From assembly GCF_936943645.1 (NCBI RefSeq), contig NZ_CAKZJO010000108.1, forward strand, positions 1 through 64,000: a DNA stretch of 64,000 nt, written 5' to 3'. The notes under the pieces are model-generated. The model ran no database searches. It saw only the letters and a program-made list of their open reading frames with translations, and was not told the DNA's origin. Below, one piece after another: positions 41,243 to 49,912 of this stretch; the first letter of the stretch is position 1; every line of letters starts with the position of its first letter. The stretch comes from an uncultured Bradyrhizobium sp. (GTDB taxonomy: Bacteria; Pseudomonadota; Alphaproteobacteria; Rhizobiales; Xanthobacteraceae). A program made the position numbers and the translations under genes.

Positions 41243-43353
41243 TGCAAACGATGAGCCGGACTCTGCTTTTCGCACCTAGGAACAATAGGTGTGAATTGAA
41301 CCCACCGGACATCGAAGACGCCGGCAAGCCGCCAGCAAGACCCGGAACGTCGCCCAGGCTCGGATTGCGGCAGCGATTGCGTAACCTGAGATTGAGGAAG
41401 GGGGCCGCACCGCGAGACCGGACAGTGGCCGATCTGCGTGCGAGCGAAGCAAGGTTCAAAGGCGTTCTGGCGGCCAGTCCGGACGCCGTCATCATGATCG
41501 ACGACGCCGGCCTGATCGAGTTTGCCAGCGACCGGGTCACGGACATTTTCGGATATGCGCCTGGCGAGCTGGTCGACAAGCCGATCGAATTGCTGATCCC
41601 GGAACGATTTCGCGGCGCCCACGCCGAACAGGTCAAAGCCTATTTCAGGAAGCCGACGACCCGGATGATGGGTGGTGGATTGCGGCTGTGGGGCCGTCGC
41701 AAGGACGCCGCCGAATTTCCGGCAGAGATCAGCCTCAGTCCGATTGCCGTAGCGGGACGGCACGCTGCAATCGCAGCCGTGAGGGACGTTTCGAGCCGCA
41801 CGGCCCTCGAGGTGCTCCAGCAGGAAGCTGCGCAAGCCTTGCGCGAGAGCGAGGAGCGGCTGAGATACTTCATCAAATACTCTCCCGCCGCAATTGCCAT
41901 GCTCGACAAGGAGCTGCGCTACCTCGTCTACAGCGATCGCTGGCTTGTCGATTATGATCTCGCCGGGCGCGACCTGCACGGGCTTTCACATTACGAGGTC
42001 TTTCCCGAAGTTCCGGAGCGCTGGCGCACGATTCATCGCCGCGCCCTTGCTGGCGAGACGCTGCATGCCGATGAGGACTCGTTCAAGAGAACCGACGGAC
42101 GGCTGCAATGGCTGCGCTGGGAGGTCCGCCCCTGGTTCGATGCGCTCGGCAACATCGGCGGCGTTGTCTTCCTGACGGAAGACATCACGGACCGCAAGCG
42201 GATGGAAGCGCAACTGGCGCAGGCGCAGAAGATGGAGGCGATCGGGCAACTGACCGGCGGCGTCGCCCACGACTTCAACAATCTGCTGACGGTCATCCTC
42301 GGCAACGCGGAAGTCCTTTTGGACGAGATGAAAGGCGATGATCAGAACCGCAAGCTGGTCGAGCCGATCGTCGCCGCCGCCGAGCGCGGTGCGAGCCTGA
42401 CACAGCTGATGCTCGCCTACGCCCGTCGCCAGGCGCTCGAGCCGAGCACGTTCGACCTGAACGAGGTCGTGACGCGGATGAATGCGCTGCTGCGGCGTAC
42501 GATCGGCGAGAATGTCGAAGTCGAACTGCGGCTTGAAAAATCGCTGTGGAGCGTGACGGCCGACATCCGCCAAATGGAGACCGCCATTCTCAACATCGTG
42601 CTGAATGCGCGCGATGCGATGCCCCAAGGGGGCAAGCTGACGGTCGAGACCGCCAATGTCGATCTCTCGGGGGACTATGCCGCGCAAAATGTCGAGGTCA
42701 ATCCGGGCCATTACGTCATGATGGCCTTGTCCGATACGGGAACCGGCATAGCGCCGGCGATGCGTGACCGCATCTTCGAGCCGTTCTTCACGACCAAGCC
42801 GGTCGGCAAGGGGACGGGACTTGGGCTCAGCATGGTGTACGGCTTCGTCAAGCAGACCGGCGGGCATATCCAGGTCTACAGCGAAGTCGGGCTTGGCACC
42901 TGCATCAAGATCTATCTGCCGCGCGCGGAAGCCGGTGCCGCGGTTCATGCTCCGTCCGCGCGGGCTCCATTGGCCGCTGCCACCGGCGCCGAATCGATCC
43001 TCGTGGTCGAGGACGATCCCCATGTGCGGACATTCGCGGTCGCGCAATTACGCCGGCTGGGCTATCGCGTGACCGAGGCCGGCGACGGTCCGTCCGCCCT
43101 GCAGGAGGTGGCGCGTTCCGGCGTGCCCGATCTGCTGTTCACGGATGTCGTGATGCCGGGGGGCATGACCGGGAAGCAACTTGCGGAGCGGATCGCGCAG
43201 ATGGCCCCGGGGATCAGGGTTCTGTTCACCTCGGGTTACACCGAAAACTCGATCGTCCATCATGGACGGCTCGACCCTGGAGTGCATCTTCTGCAGAAGC
43301 CCTACAGGAGCGACAAGCTGGCGCAGAAGGTGCGCGAGGTTCTGGACCTCTGA
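41242..43353 (+). CDS. PAS hybrid histidine kinase/response regulator
   Basis: Coordinates give the longest frame (703 residues). The ATG at 41242 sits inside an FNR/FixK-type site, so the TTG at 41296 (685 residues) may be the real start. No membrane span, so a cytoplasmic sensor. Order: basic N-terminus, PAS (about 75-180), PAS (about 200-320), HisKA with phospho-acceptor His343 (GGVAHDFNNLL), HATPase (NIVLNARDAM, DTGTGI, GKGTGLGLSMVYGF) and a receiver with Asp635 (LLFTDVVMP), FTSGYT and LQKPY. It sits alone between metG and tatD, genes usually closer together, so it may be an insertion. Confidence 0.9.
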   Translation: MQTMSRTLLFAPRNNRCELNPPDIEDAGKPPARPGTSPRLGLRQRLRNLRLRKGAAPRDRTVADLRASEARFKGVLAASPDAVIMIDDAGLIEFASDRVTDIFGYAPGELVDKPIELLIPERFRGAHAEQVKAYFRKPTTRMMGGGLRLWGRRKDAAEFPAEISLSPIAVAGRHAAIAAVRDVSSRTALEVLQQEAAQALRESEERLRYFIKYSPAAIAMLDKELRYLVYSDRWLVDYDLAGRDLHGLSHYEVFPEVPERWRTIHRRALAGETLHADEDSFKRTDGRLQWLRWEVRPWFDALGNIGGVVFLTEDITDRKRMEAQLAQAQKMEAIGQLTGGVAHDFNNLLTVILGNAEVLLDEMKGDDQNRKLVEPIVAAAERGASLTQLMLAYARRQALEPSTFDLNEVVTRMNALLRRTIGENVEVELRLEKSLWSVTADIRQMETAILNIVLNARDAMPQGGKLTVETANVDLSGDYAAQNVEVNPGHYVMMALSDTGTGIAPAMRDRIFEPFFTTKPVGKGTGLGLSMVYGFVKQTGGHIQVYSEVGLGTCIKIYLPRAEAGAAVHAPSARAPLAAATGAESILVVEDDPHVRTFAVAQLRRLGYRVTEAGDGPSALQEVARSGVPDLLFTDVVMPGGMTGKQLAERIAQMAPGIRVLFTSGYTENSIVHHGRLDPGVHLLQKPYRSDKLAQKVREVLDL

Positions 43354-43555
43354 CGTCCCGCCATCACATGACAGTCATGCTGGCACTGACCTATGCGGGA
43401 ATCGGCGTGGTGCGAGGTCGCCGGTCCCGTTGACGTCTCCTCGCGCCCGCCCTACCTGTGGAGGGAGAGGGACCGTCAACAGGCGTTCGGTGCCGTCGAA
43501 GGTCGCAACTGCAGGTGCGGCCGCCCTCAGGTTTCTTGGAAGGCGACACTCGGGA

Positions 43556-44332
43556 ATGCTGGTCGACAGCCACTGCCATTTGGATTTTCCGGACTTTGCT
43601 GATGATCTCGACGGGATCGTGTCGCGGGCGCGTGCGGCCGGCATCGGCCGCATGGTCACGATCTCGACGCGGGTGCGAAAGCTGAACCAGCTTCTCGCCA
43701 TTGCCGAGCGGTTCGACGACGTTTACTGCTCGGTCGGCACTCATCCGCACAATGCGGATGAGGAGGACGGCATCGCGCCGGACGAGCTGGTTGCGTTGAC
43801 GGCGCATCCCAAGGTCGTCGCGCTCGGCGAGGCGGGGCTCGACTATTTCTACGACAACGGCTCGCCGGAGGCACAGGCGAGGGGCTTTCGCGCCCATATC
43901 GCCGCCGCCCGTGCCACCGGCCTGCCGCTGGTGATCCACACCCGCGAAGCCGACGAGGACTGCGCCCGCATCCTGGAGGACGAGGCGGCAAAGGGATCGT
44001 TTCGCGCCGTGCTGCATTGTTACACGGGCGGTCGCGAGCTGGCGCTGAAGGCGGTGTCACTCGGGCTCTATGTCGGCTTCACGGGAATCCTGACCTTCAA
44101 GAAGTCGGAAGCCTTGCGCGCGCTTGCGGCCGAATTGCCATCCGATCGCATCCTGGTCGAAACGGACTCGCCCTATCTTGCGCCGGGCAAGTTCCGCGGC
44201 AAACGCAACGAGCCGGCCTATGTGGTCGAGGTCGCAAAGGTGCTGGCCGAGACGCGTGGCGTGTCGCTCGATGAAGTCTCGCGTCAGACCACCGAGAATT
44301 TCTTCCGCCTGTTCTCGAAGGTGAAAGCTTGA
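43556..44332 (+). CDS. tatD: TatD-family metal-dependent hydrolase
   Basis: 258 residues from ATG at 43556, which starts directly with the metal motif MLVDSHCHLDF (His6, His8). Further TatD residues: Glu in GEAGLDY, His in LVIHTREAD, His in LHCYTGG and Asp in ILVETDSPYLAP. TatD-type enzymes are DNases or nucleic-acid repair and quality-control hydrolases. It follows the metG-kinase region and precedes the MBL gene by 13 bp, the usual alphaproteobacterial order metG-tatD-MBL apart from the inserted kinase. Confidence 0.92.
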   Translation: MLVDSHCHLDFPDFADDLDGIVSRARAAGIGRMVTISTRVRKLNQLLAIAERFDDVYCSVGTHPHNADEEDGIAPDELVALTAHPKVVALGEAGLDYFYDNGSPEAQARGFRAHIAAARATGLPLVIHTREADEDCARILEDEAAKGSFRAVLHCYTGGRELALKAVSLGLYVGFTGILTFKKSEALRALAAELPSDRILVETDSPYLAPGKFRGKRNEPAYVVEVAKVLAETRGVSLDEVSRQTTENFFRLFSKVKA

Positions 44333-44345
44333 AATTGGGAGCTGC

Positions 44346-45143
44346 ATGACGCTGACGCTGACGATCCTGGGCTGCGGCTCCTCCGCCGGTGTACCGCGCC
44401 CGGCGCTCGGCTGGGGCGCCTGCGATCCCAACAATCCCCGGAATCGCCGTCGCCGCTGCTCGCTGCTGGTGGAGCGGAGCTCCGAGCACGGCACCACACG
44501 CATCGTGATCGACACCTCGCCGGATCTGCGCGAGCAATTGCTCGCGACCAATGTCGACCACATCGACGCGGTGTTCCTGACGCACGAGCACGCCGACCAG
44601 ACCCACGGCATGGACGATCTGCGTTCGGTCGTGATGCATATGCGCCGCCGTATCCCGACCTACTTCAACCAGTCGACCGCCAAGGACATCATGGCGCGGT
44701 TTTCCTATTGCTTCATTTCGCCGGAGGGCAGCGACTACCCGCCGATCCTGACGCGGCATTCGATCGAGGCAGGCGAAAGCCAGATCATCCTGGGGAAGGG
44801 CGGTGCGGTGACGATGACGGCCTTCCTGGTCCAGCACGGCGCCATTCCCGCGCTCGGCTATCGCATCGGCGATGCCGCCTACACGCCCGACCTCAACGAT
44901 ATCCCGCGCGAGAGCTGGGGCGCATTGGAGAATCTCGATCTCTGGATCGTCGACGGCCTGCGCTACACCAACCATGTCAGCCATTTCAGCATCAACGACG
45001 CGCTGTCCTGGATCGAACGGTTCAAGCCGAAACGTGCCGTCATCACCAACATGACCGCCGACGTCGATTACGAGGTCATCAGGCAGTCGCTCCCCGCCGG
45101 CGTGGTGCCGGCCTATGACGGGCTGCGGCTGGAGACGCACTGA
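44346..45143 (+). CDS. MBL-fold metal-dependent hydrolase (PhnP-like)
   Basis: 265 residues. Metallo-beta-lactamase fold with LTHEHADQTHGMDD (HxHxDH-like metal motif) and later His in LVQHGAIPALG and Asp/His in WIVDGLRYTNHVSHFS. The N-terminus TLTILGCGSSAGVPRPALGWGACDPNNPRN resembles PhnP- and RNase Z-type phosphodiesterases. It is conserved beside tatD in many alphaproteobacteria. The phosphodiester substrate is unknown. Confidence 0.88.
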   Translation: MTLTLTILGCGSSAGVPRPALGWGACDPNNPRNRRRRCSLLVERSSEHGTTRIVIDTSPDLREQLLATNVDHIDAVFLTHEHADQTHGMDDLRSVVMHMRRRIPTYFNQSTAKDIMARFSYCFISPEGSDYPPILTRHSIEAGESQIILGKGGAVTMTAFLVQHGAIPALGYRIGDAAYTPDLNDIPRESWGALENLDLWIVDGLRYTNHVSHFSINDALSWIERFKPKRAVITNMTADVDYEVIRQSLPAGVVPAYDGLRLETH

Positions 45144-45322
45144 ACCTGCGGTAGAAATTCCGCCGCACCGCAGGCATAGTCCTTGCTTGCATCGGCCCCA
45201 TCATGTTGATCTAACGTCTGAAAGACAGGCGTTGGCCAAGGGCGATATTGAGGCAGGATCGGCGGCGAGCGATATGTGATCGCCGGGCCGGCTGAAACGC
45301 CTCGTGTGATGATGGGGATGGT

Positions 45323-45904
45323 GTGGCAGGGGACGACGTAAAGGCTGGGGGACTGGTGCGCCGCGCTCTGGACCTCCTTTATCTTGGAGCAGGCTACGCC
45401 GCCGGCGTCTTCCTGGTTGCGATCTTCGCAATCATGATGGTCATGTCGGTCGGGCGCCAGTTTGCGGTCAACATTCCCGCCGGTGACGATTTCGCGTCCT
45501 GGTGCATGGCCGCGATGGCGTTCCTCGGCCTTGCCCACACGTTCAAGCGCGGAGAGATGATCCGCGTCGGCCTGCTGCTCGAACGTCTGCACGGGCGGAC
45601 CAAGCAGATCGCGGAGATCGTGGCGCTCGGTATCGCCACCGCCTTCATTCTCTATTTCACCCGCTATGCCGCGCAGATGACCTACGATTCCTGGCGCTTC
45701 AACGATGTGGCGCAGGGTGTGGTCGCGCTTCCGCTCTGGATTCCGCAGCTCGGTTTCGCCGGCGGTCTTGCGATCCTGTCGATCGCACTCGTCGATGAAA
45801 TGATCAGCGTCGTCAGTGGCAACCGGCCGAGCTACGAGCAGGGTTCGCCGGACGAGACGCCGGAGGAATTCGTCGAACGCATCTCGCAGGGCGGCGGAGG
45901 TTGA
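45323..45904 (+). CDS. TRAP transporter small permease (DctQ)
   Basis: 193 residues from GTG at 45323, with GGGGAT upstream. Four hydrophobic segments: YAAGVFLVAIFAIMMVMSVG, ASWCMAAMAFLGLAHTF, IVALGIATAFILYF and LGFAGGLAILSIALVDEMI, with the TRAP-Q phrase FKRGEMIRVGLLL. Small membrane subunit that couples to DctM. The C-terminus is acidic and cytoplasmic. The large permease gene follows after 2 bp. Confidence 0.9.
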   Translation: MAGDDVKAGGLVRRALDLLYLGAGYAAGVFLVAIFAIMMVMSVGRQFAVNIPAGDDFASWCMAAMAFLGLAHTFKRGEMIRVGLLLERLHGRTKQIAEIVALGIATAFILYFTRYAAQMTYDSWRFNDVAQGVVALPLWIPQLGFAGGLAILSIALVDEMISVVSGNRPSYEQGSPDETPEEFVERISQGGGG

Positions 45905-45906
45905 CC

Positions 45907-47220
45907 ATGGCCAATCTCGGCATGATCGAGCTCTCCTTCATCCTGCTCGGCGTCATGATCCTGCTGCTGGGAAGCGGCGTTTGGATCGCGGTTTCGCTAG
46001 GGCTCGTCGGCTTCGTGGCGATGGCGCTGACGACCAGCCTGCCGCTCGGCGCCGTGCTCGCCACCACGACCTGGAGCGCAAGCTCGTCGTGGACGCTGGC
46101 CGCGCTGCCGCTGTTCATCTGGATGGGGGAGATCCTCTTCCGCACCAAATTGTCGGAAGAGATGTTCCGGGGATTGTCGCCATGGGTCCAGTGGCTGCCC
46201 GGGCGCCTGACGCATGTCAACGTGATCGGCTGCGGCATCTTCGCGGCGGTCTCGGGCTCGTCGGCCGCAACCTGCGCAACGATCGGCAAGATCGCGCTGC
46301 CCGAACTCGACAAGCGTGGCTACGACAAAGGCTTGAGCCTGGGTTCGCTCGCAGGCTCGGGGACGCTCGGGCTCCTGATCCCGCCCTCGATTCCCATGGT
46401 GGTCTACGCCGTCACGGCGAATGTCTCCGTGCTTCAGGTCTTCCTCGGCGGCTTCCTGCCGGGCGTGCTCGTGATGGTGCTTTATTCGGGCTACATCATC
46501 ATCTGGTCGCTGCTCAATCCCAACAAGGTTCCGCCGCGCGATCCCCCGATGCCGTTCCGGCAGAAGCTGCGCGAGTCGGCGCGGCTTGCGCCCTGTCTGC
46601 TGCTGATCCTGGCGGTCTTTCTATCGCTCGTGCTAGGCTTTGCGACAGCGACCGAATGCGCCGCATGGGGAGTTACCGGCTCGCTGCTGCTGGCGTGGTG
46701 GAGCCGCACGCTCACGCGCAAGAACTTCCTCGAAAGCATCATGAGCGCGACGCGCCTGACCTGCATGATCATGCTGATCCTGGCAGGCGCGGCCTACACC
46801 ACGGCGGCGATGGCATATACGGGTATTCCGGCCGCACTCGCTACCTGGGTCCAGGGGCAGCAGCTGACCCCGAGCATGCTCGCGCTTTACTTGAGCATCA
46901 TGTACATCATCCTCGGCTGCCTGATCGACGGCATCTCGATGATCGTGCTGACCGCCGTCATCGTGCTGCCGATGGTCAGGCAGGCCGGTCTCGACCTGGT
47001 CTGGTTCGGCGTCTATCTCATCATCCATGTCGAGATGGCGCAGATCACGCCGCCGGTTGGCTTCAATCTCTTCGTGCTGCAGAACATGAGCGGGCGCGAC
47101 ACCTTCACCGTCGCGCGCGCGGCGTTTCCGTTCTTCGTCCTGCTGCTCGCCTCCGTGTTCATCATCACGGAGTATCCGCAGATCGTGATGTTCCTGCCCA
47201 AGCTCGCTTTCCCAGACTGA
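45907..47220 (+). CDS. TRAP transporter large permease (DctM)
   Basis: 437 residues from ATG at 45907, chosen over the TTG at 45901 because GGAGG lies 6 nt upstream. About twelve membrane spans. TRAP-M features: GSGTLGLLIPPSIPMVVYA, VSGSSAATCATIGKIALPE and IIHVEMAQITPPVGFNLFVLQ. Forms the ion-coupled transport channel with DctQ; solutes are usually C4-dicarboxylates or other organic acids. Confidence 0.93.
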   Translation: MANLGMIELSFILLGVMILLLGSGVWIAVSLGLVGFVAMALTTSLPLGAVLATTTWSASSSWTLAALPLFIWMGEILFRTKLSEEMFRGLSPWVQWLPGRLTHVNVIGCGIFAAVSGSSAATCATIGKIALPELDKRGYDKGLSLGSLAGSGTLGLLIPPSIPMVVYAVTANVSVLQVFLGGFLPGVLVMVLYSGYIIIWSLLNPNKVPPRDPPMPFRQKLRESARLAPCLLLILAVFLSLVLGFATATECAAWGVTGSLLLAWWSRTLTRKNFLESIMSATRLTCMIMLILAGAAYTTAAMAYTGIPAALATWVQGQQLTPSMLALYLSIMYIILGCLIDGISMIVLTAVIVLPMVRQAGLDLVWFGVYLIIHVEMAQITPPVGFNLFVLQNMSGRDTFTVARAAFPFFVLLLASVFIITEYPQIVMFLPKLAFPD

Positions 47221-47252
47221 GCGTATTCAAATTGACAGTGAGGAGAAGTCCG

Positions 47253-48230
47253 ATGATCTCTCGTTTATTCCGCGCATCGCTGATCGCGGGTGTCGTGGCG
47301 GCTGCAACGCCCGCCCTGGCCCAAACCAAATGGAATCTGCCGGCCGGGTATCCTGCGGATAACCCGCACTCTGAAAACCTGGTCGCCTTCGCCAAGGACG
47401 TCGAAGCCGCGACGTCCGGAAAGCTCCAGATTACGGTGCATCCCGGCGCCTCGCTGTTCAAGGCGCCGGACATCAAGCGCGCCGTGGTGACCGGGCAGGC
47501 GCAGATGGGTGAGGTGCTGCTCTCGATCCACGAGAACGAGGACCCGCTGTTCGGCATCGACGTCGTGCCGTTCCTGGCGACCAGCTTCCCGGACGCGATG
47601 AAGCTGTATCAGGCCTCCAAGCCTGCGATCGCCAAGAAGCTCGACGCGCAAGGTCTCAAGCTGCTGTTCGTCGTGCCGTGGGCGCCGCAAGGCGTCTATG
47701 TCAACAAGCCGCTCGCCACGATCGAGGACATGAAGGGTCTGAAATGGCGAGCCTATAACGTCGGAACCGCGCGCATCGGCGAGCTGGTCGGCGCGCAGTC
47801 GGTCACGATCCAGGCGGCCGAACTGCCGCAGGCGCTTGCGACCGGTGTCGTGAATTCCTTCATGTCGTCGGGCGGCACGGGCTACGACGCGAAGGCCTGG
47901 GAGTCGCTCAAATATTTCTATGACGTGCAGGCCTGGATTCCCAAGGACTACACGTTCGTCAACAAGGCTGCGTTCGAGGCGCTCGACAAGCCGACCCAGG
48001 AGGCCATCTTGAAGGCCGCTGCGACGGCGGAAACCCGCGGCTGGAAGGCCTGGCAGGACAAGAGCACCTGGTACATCGACCAGCTCAAGGCCAAAGGCAT
48101 GACCGTCGAGCCGCCGAGCCCGGCGCTCAAGGCCGGCTTCCAGAAAATCGGCGAACAGCTCACGGCCGATTGGCTCAAGAAGGCCGGGGCGGACGGCCAG
48201 GCGATCGTCGACGCCTACAAGAAGATGTAA
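47253..48230 (+). CDS. TRAP transporter solute-binding protein (DctP type)
   Basis: 325 residues, GAGGAG 7 nt before the ATG. Signal peptide 1-23 (cleaved after ALA). Mature part: KWNLPAGYPADNPHSENLVAFAKDVEAATSGKLQITVHPG, then GQAQMGEVLLSIHENEDPL, consistent with the DctP family. The family's Arg for carboxylate binding is probably in MKGLKWRAYN. It completes a dctQMP operon. The ligand is unknown; the gene order Q-M-P places the receptor last. Confidence 0.9.
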   Translation: MISRLFRASLIAGVVAAATPALAQTKWNLPAGYPADNPHSENLVAFAKDVEAATSGKLQITVHPGASLFKAPDIKRAVVTGQAQMGEVLLSIHENEDPLFGIDVVPFLATSFPDAMKLYQASKPAIAKKLDAQGLKLLFVVPWAPQGVYVNKPLATIEDMKGLKWRAYNVGTARIGELVGAQSVTIQAAELPQALATGVVNSFMSSGGTGYDAKAWESLKYFYDVQAWIPKDYTFVNKAAFEALDKPTQEAILKAAATAETRGWKAWQDKSTWYIDQLKAKGMTVEPPSPALKAGFQKIGEQLTADWLKKAGADGQAIVDAYKKM

Positions 48231-48248
48231 AGACGGGCCGCCTTTCGC

Positions 48249-48268
48249 CCGGCTCCTTCCGGAGCCGG
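48249..48268. terminator. Convergent-gene hairpin
   Basis: CCGGCTCC (48249-48256) and GGAGCCGG (48261-48268) around TTCC, between the TRAP binding-protein stop (48230) and the convergent autotransporter stop (48300). The structure can serve both strands; there is no long T-run. Confidence 0.6.
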
Positions 48269-48299
48269 CGGAAGTTGGTCCTTCGATTTCGAGGCGGGG

Positions 48300-49670
48300 T
48301 CACCAGGCGTAACGCAGCGTGGCCCTGCCGGTGTAGGAGCGCACCAGCTCCGACACTTCGCTGTCAAAATTGGCCGTGGCGGACCAGCCGTTGAGGTCGC
48401 GCAACTCGATCGCAACGCCTGCCAGCGCCGCGTTCGGCGCCAAGGCCGCACTGCTGGCGACAAATCCCTGGCCCGGCAAGGCCTGGAACGCCGCCGGAAC
48501 AGATTGCCCCGCACTGAAATCATGCGCCCAGGCGAGCCGTCCGCGCAGGTTCAGCACGCTGCCGAACAATGCAAGCGACGTGCTCGTGCGAAGGCCGAGC
48601 TCGGTGCGGCTGTCGGTGAAGCCAGTGCTACTGCTACCGGGCGCTGCCGCGAACCTGTCGGCTCCCGAGGCGGCCGGCTGTGCCGCAGTGGAGGGCAGGT
48701 GGAAGCTGGTGATCTGCGCGGCCGCATAGGGCGTGATGCCAAGCCAGCGCACGGCGACACGATAACCACCTTCGAGGCGGCCGGAATAGGCGTTGGCGTT
48801 GATCGCCGCGTTGAGCGGGTCCGTGCCGGCCGGCGTAACCTGATAGTCGCCGGTGATGGCCTGCCAGCCATAGGCGAGCGCGGTGGTGACATAGGCCGAT
48901 CCGACCGCGTGCCTGACGAAGCCGCCAGCCTGAAACAGGTCGGAGCGGCCGCTCGAGAAGCTATTGGCAAAGCCGGTGCCGCCGCCGGCGAGGGCAAAGC
49001 CCATGCGCGTCTGCGGCGAGAGTGCATAGTCCGCCCCGGCCACCGTGCCAAAACTCCGGCTGGCCGATCCGCTGCCGCCGGTCGACACCTGCGAGCCGCC
49101 GAAGCCGGCTGCCCAGACGCGCCATTGCGGTGCCGCAAGCGAGGGTTTTCCGTAGATCGCTCCATAGGCCTCGCGTCCGATCCCGCCATGCGTCGGCTCG
49201 TTGCCGATGTCGGCGTAGGCCGCGAGTTCTGCATCGACGCCGGCGGGTCCGACGCCGCGCCCATCGATGGCGGGATCGAGCAGGGTCTGCGTGAATTGCG
49301 TCATCGCCAGAAATGTCGCCTGGGCCGTCTCCGGTTGCGCGGTCCGGTCCGCCCCGCCGCCAAAGGCCTGCTGCGGACCGAAGCGCGCTGCGCCGGCGAA
49401 GCCAGGCGGCTCGCCATTCCAGCCAAAGGCCGCCTGCATGCCGCCACCGCCGCCATTGCCGAACGCTGCGCCCGGGAGGGCCGCCGGCGGGCCGCCATAG
49501 GGGCCCGCGAGACTGTTGAAGCCCTGGGCAGTCTGACCTCCAGGTCCAAACCCCTGCGCGCCGGCAAACGCACCGAACTCGCGCGCCGTCTGTGCTGCGG
49601 CAGCCTCCGGCAACAGCAGGCCGGCCGCCAATAGCAGCAGCGCCAGACGCACACGCACGTCCGTGCTCAC
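48300..49670 (-). CDS. Autotransporter beta-domain outer-membrane protein
   Basis: 456 residues, GTG start. Signal peptide 1-26 (LALLLLAAGLLLPEAAAAQ). Then a Gly/Ala/Pro-rich passenger of only about 140 residues (GGGGGMQAAFGWNGEPPGF). From about 190 the sequence alternates as amphipathic beta strands (WRVWAAGFGGSQVSTG, RMGFALAGGGTGF, YVTTALAYGWQAITG) and ends in LRYAW, a final aromatic beta-signal. This is the family Va autotransporter barrel, with a reduced passenger. Function of the surface part is unknown. Confidence 0.85.
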   Translation of the reverse strand: MSTDVRVRLALLLLAAGLLLPEAAAAQTAREFGAFAGAQGFGPGGQTAQGFNSLAGPYGGPPAALPGAAFGNGGGGGMQAAFGWNGEPPGFAGAARFGPQQAFGGGADRTAQPETAQATFLAMTQFTQTLLDPAIDGRGVGPAGVDAELAAYADIGNEPTHGGIGREAYGAIYGKPSLAAPQWRVWAAGFGGSQVSTGGSGSASRSFGTVAGADYALSPQTRMGFALAGGGTGFANSFSSGRSDLFQAGGFVRHAVGSAYVTTALAYGWQAITGDYQVTPAGTDPLNAAINANAYSGRLEGGYRVAVRWLGITPYAAAQITSFHLPSTAAQPAASGADRFAAAPGSSSTGFTDSRTELGLRTSTSLALFGSVLNLRGRLAWAHDFSAGQSVPAAFQALPGQGFVASSAALAPNAALAGVAIELRDLNGWSATANFDSEVSELVRSYTGRATLRYAW

Positions 49671-49891
49671 GACACCAACCGCATGAAGCGCCCCAACCGC
49701 ACCGGTCGCCAGCCGCGCAGCCCGCGCGGCGAATCATCTGGAATCAGCGATTCCGGTGAAGTGGAATCGTAAATGCGTCTCTAACGTTTTCCAATCTTTT
49801 CCTGCCGTGTCCCGATATCGCCGTAGGCCCGTAAACGATTTCGGGCGACGCACCTTTGCCGCGGACATGCAGCTTGTGTTTCTGATTGTGT

Positions 49892-49912
49892 CTGAGCTCG
49901 GACTGAGCTCAG
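49892..49912 (-). terminator. Hairpin over the acyl-CoA synthetase stop
   Basis: CTGAGCTC (49892-49899) pairs with GAGCTCAG (49905-49912) around a 5-nt loop. It overlaps the stop codon of the leftward acyl-CoA synthetase gene. No T-run beyond it. Confidence 0.4.

Noticed and set aside
39038..41275. 745-residue minus-strand frame opposite metG
   Set aside because: Long antisense frames arise from biased codons, here also from the Lys/Ala repeats; metG is certain on the plus strand.
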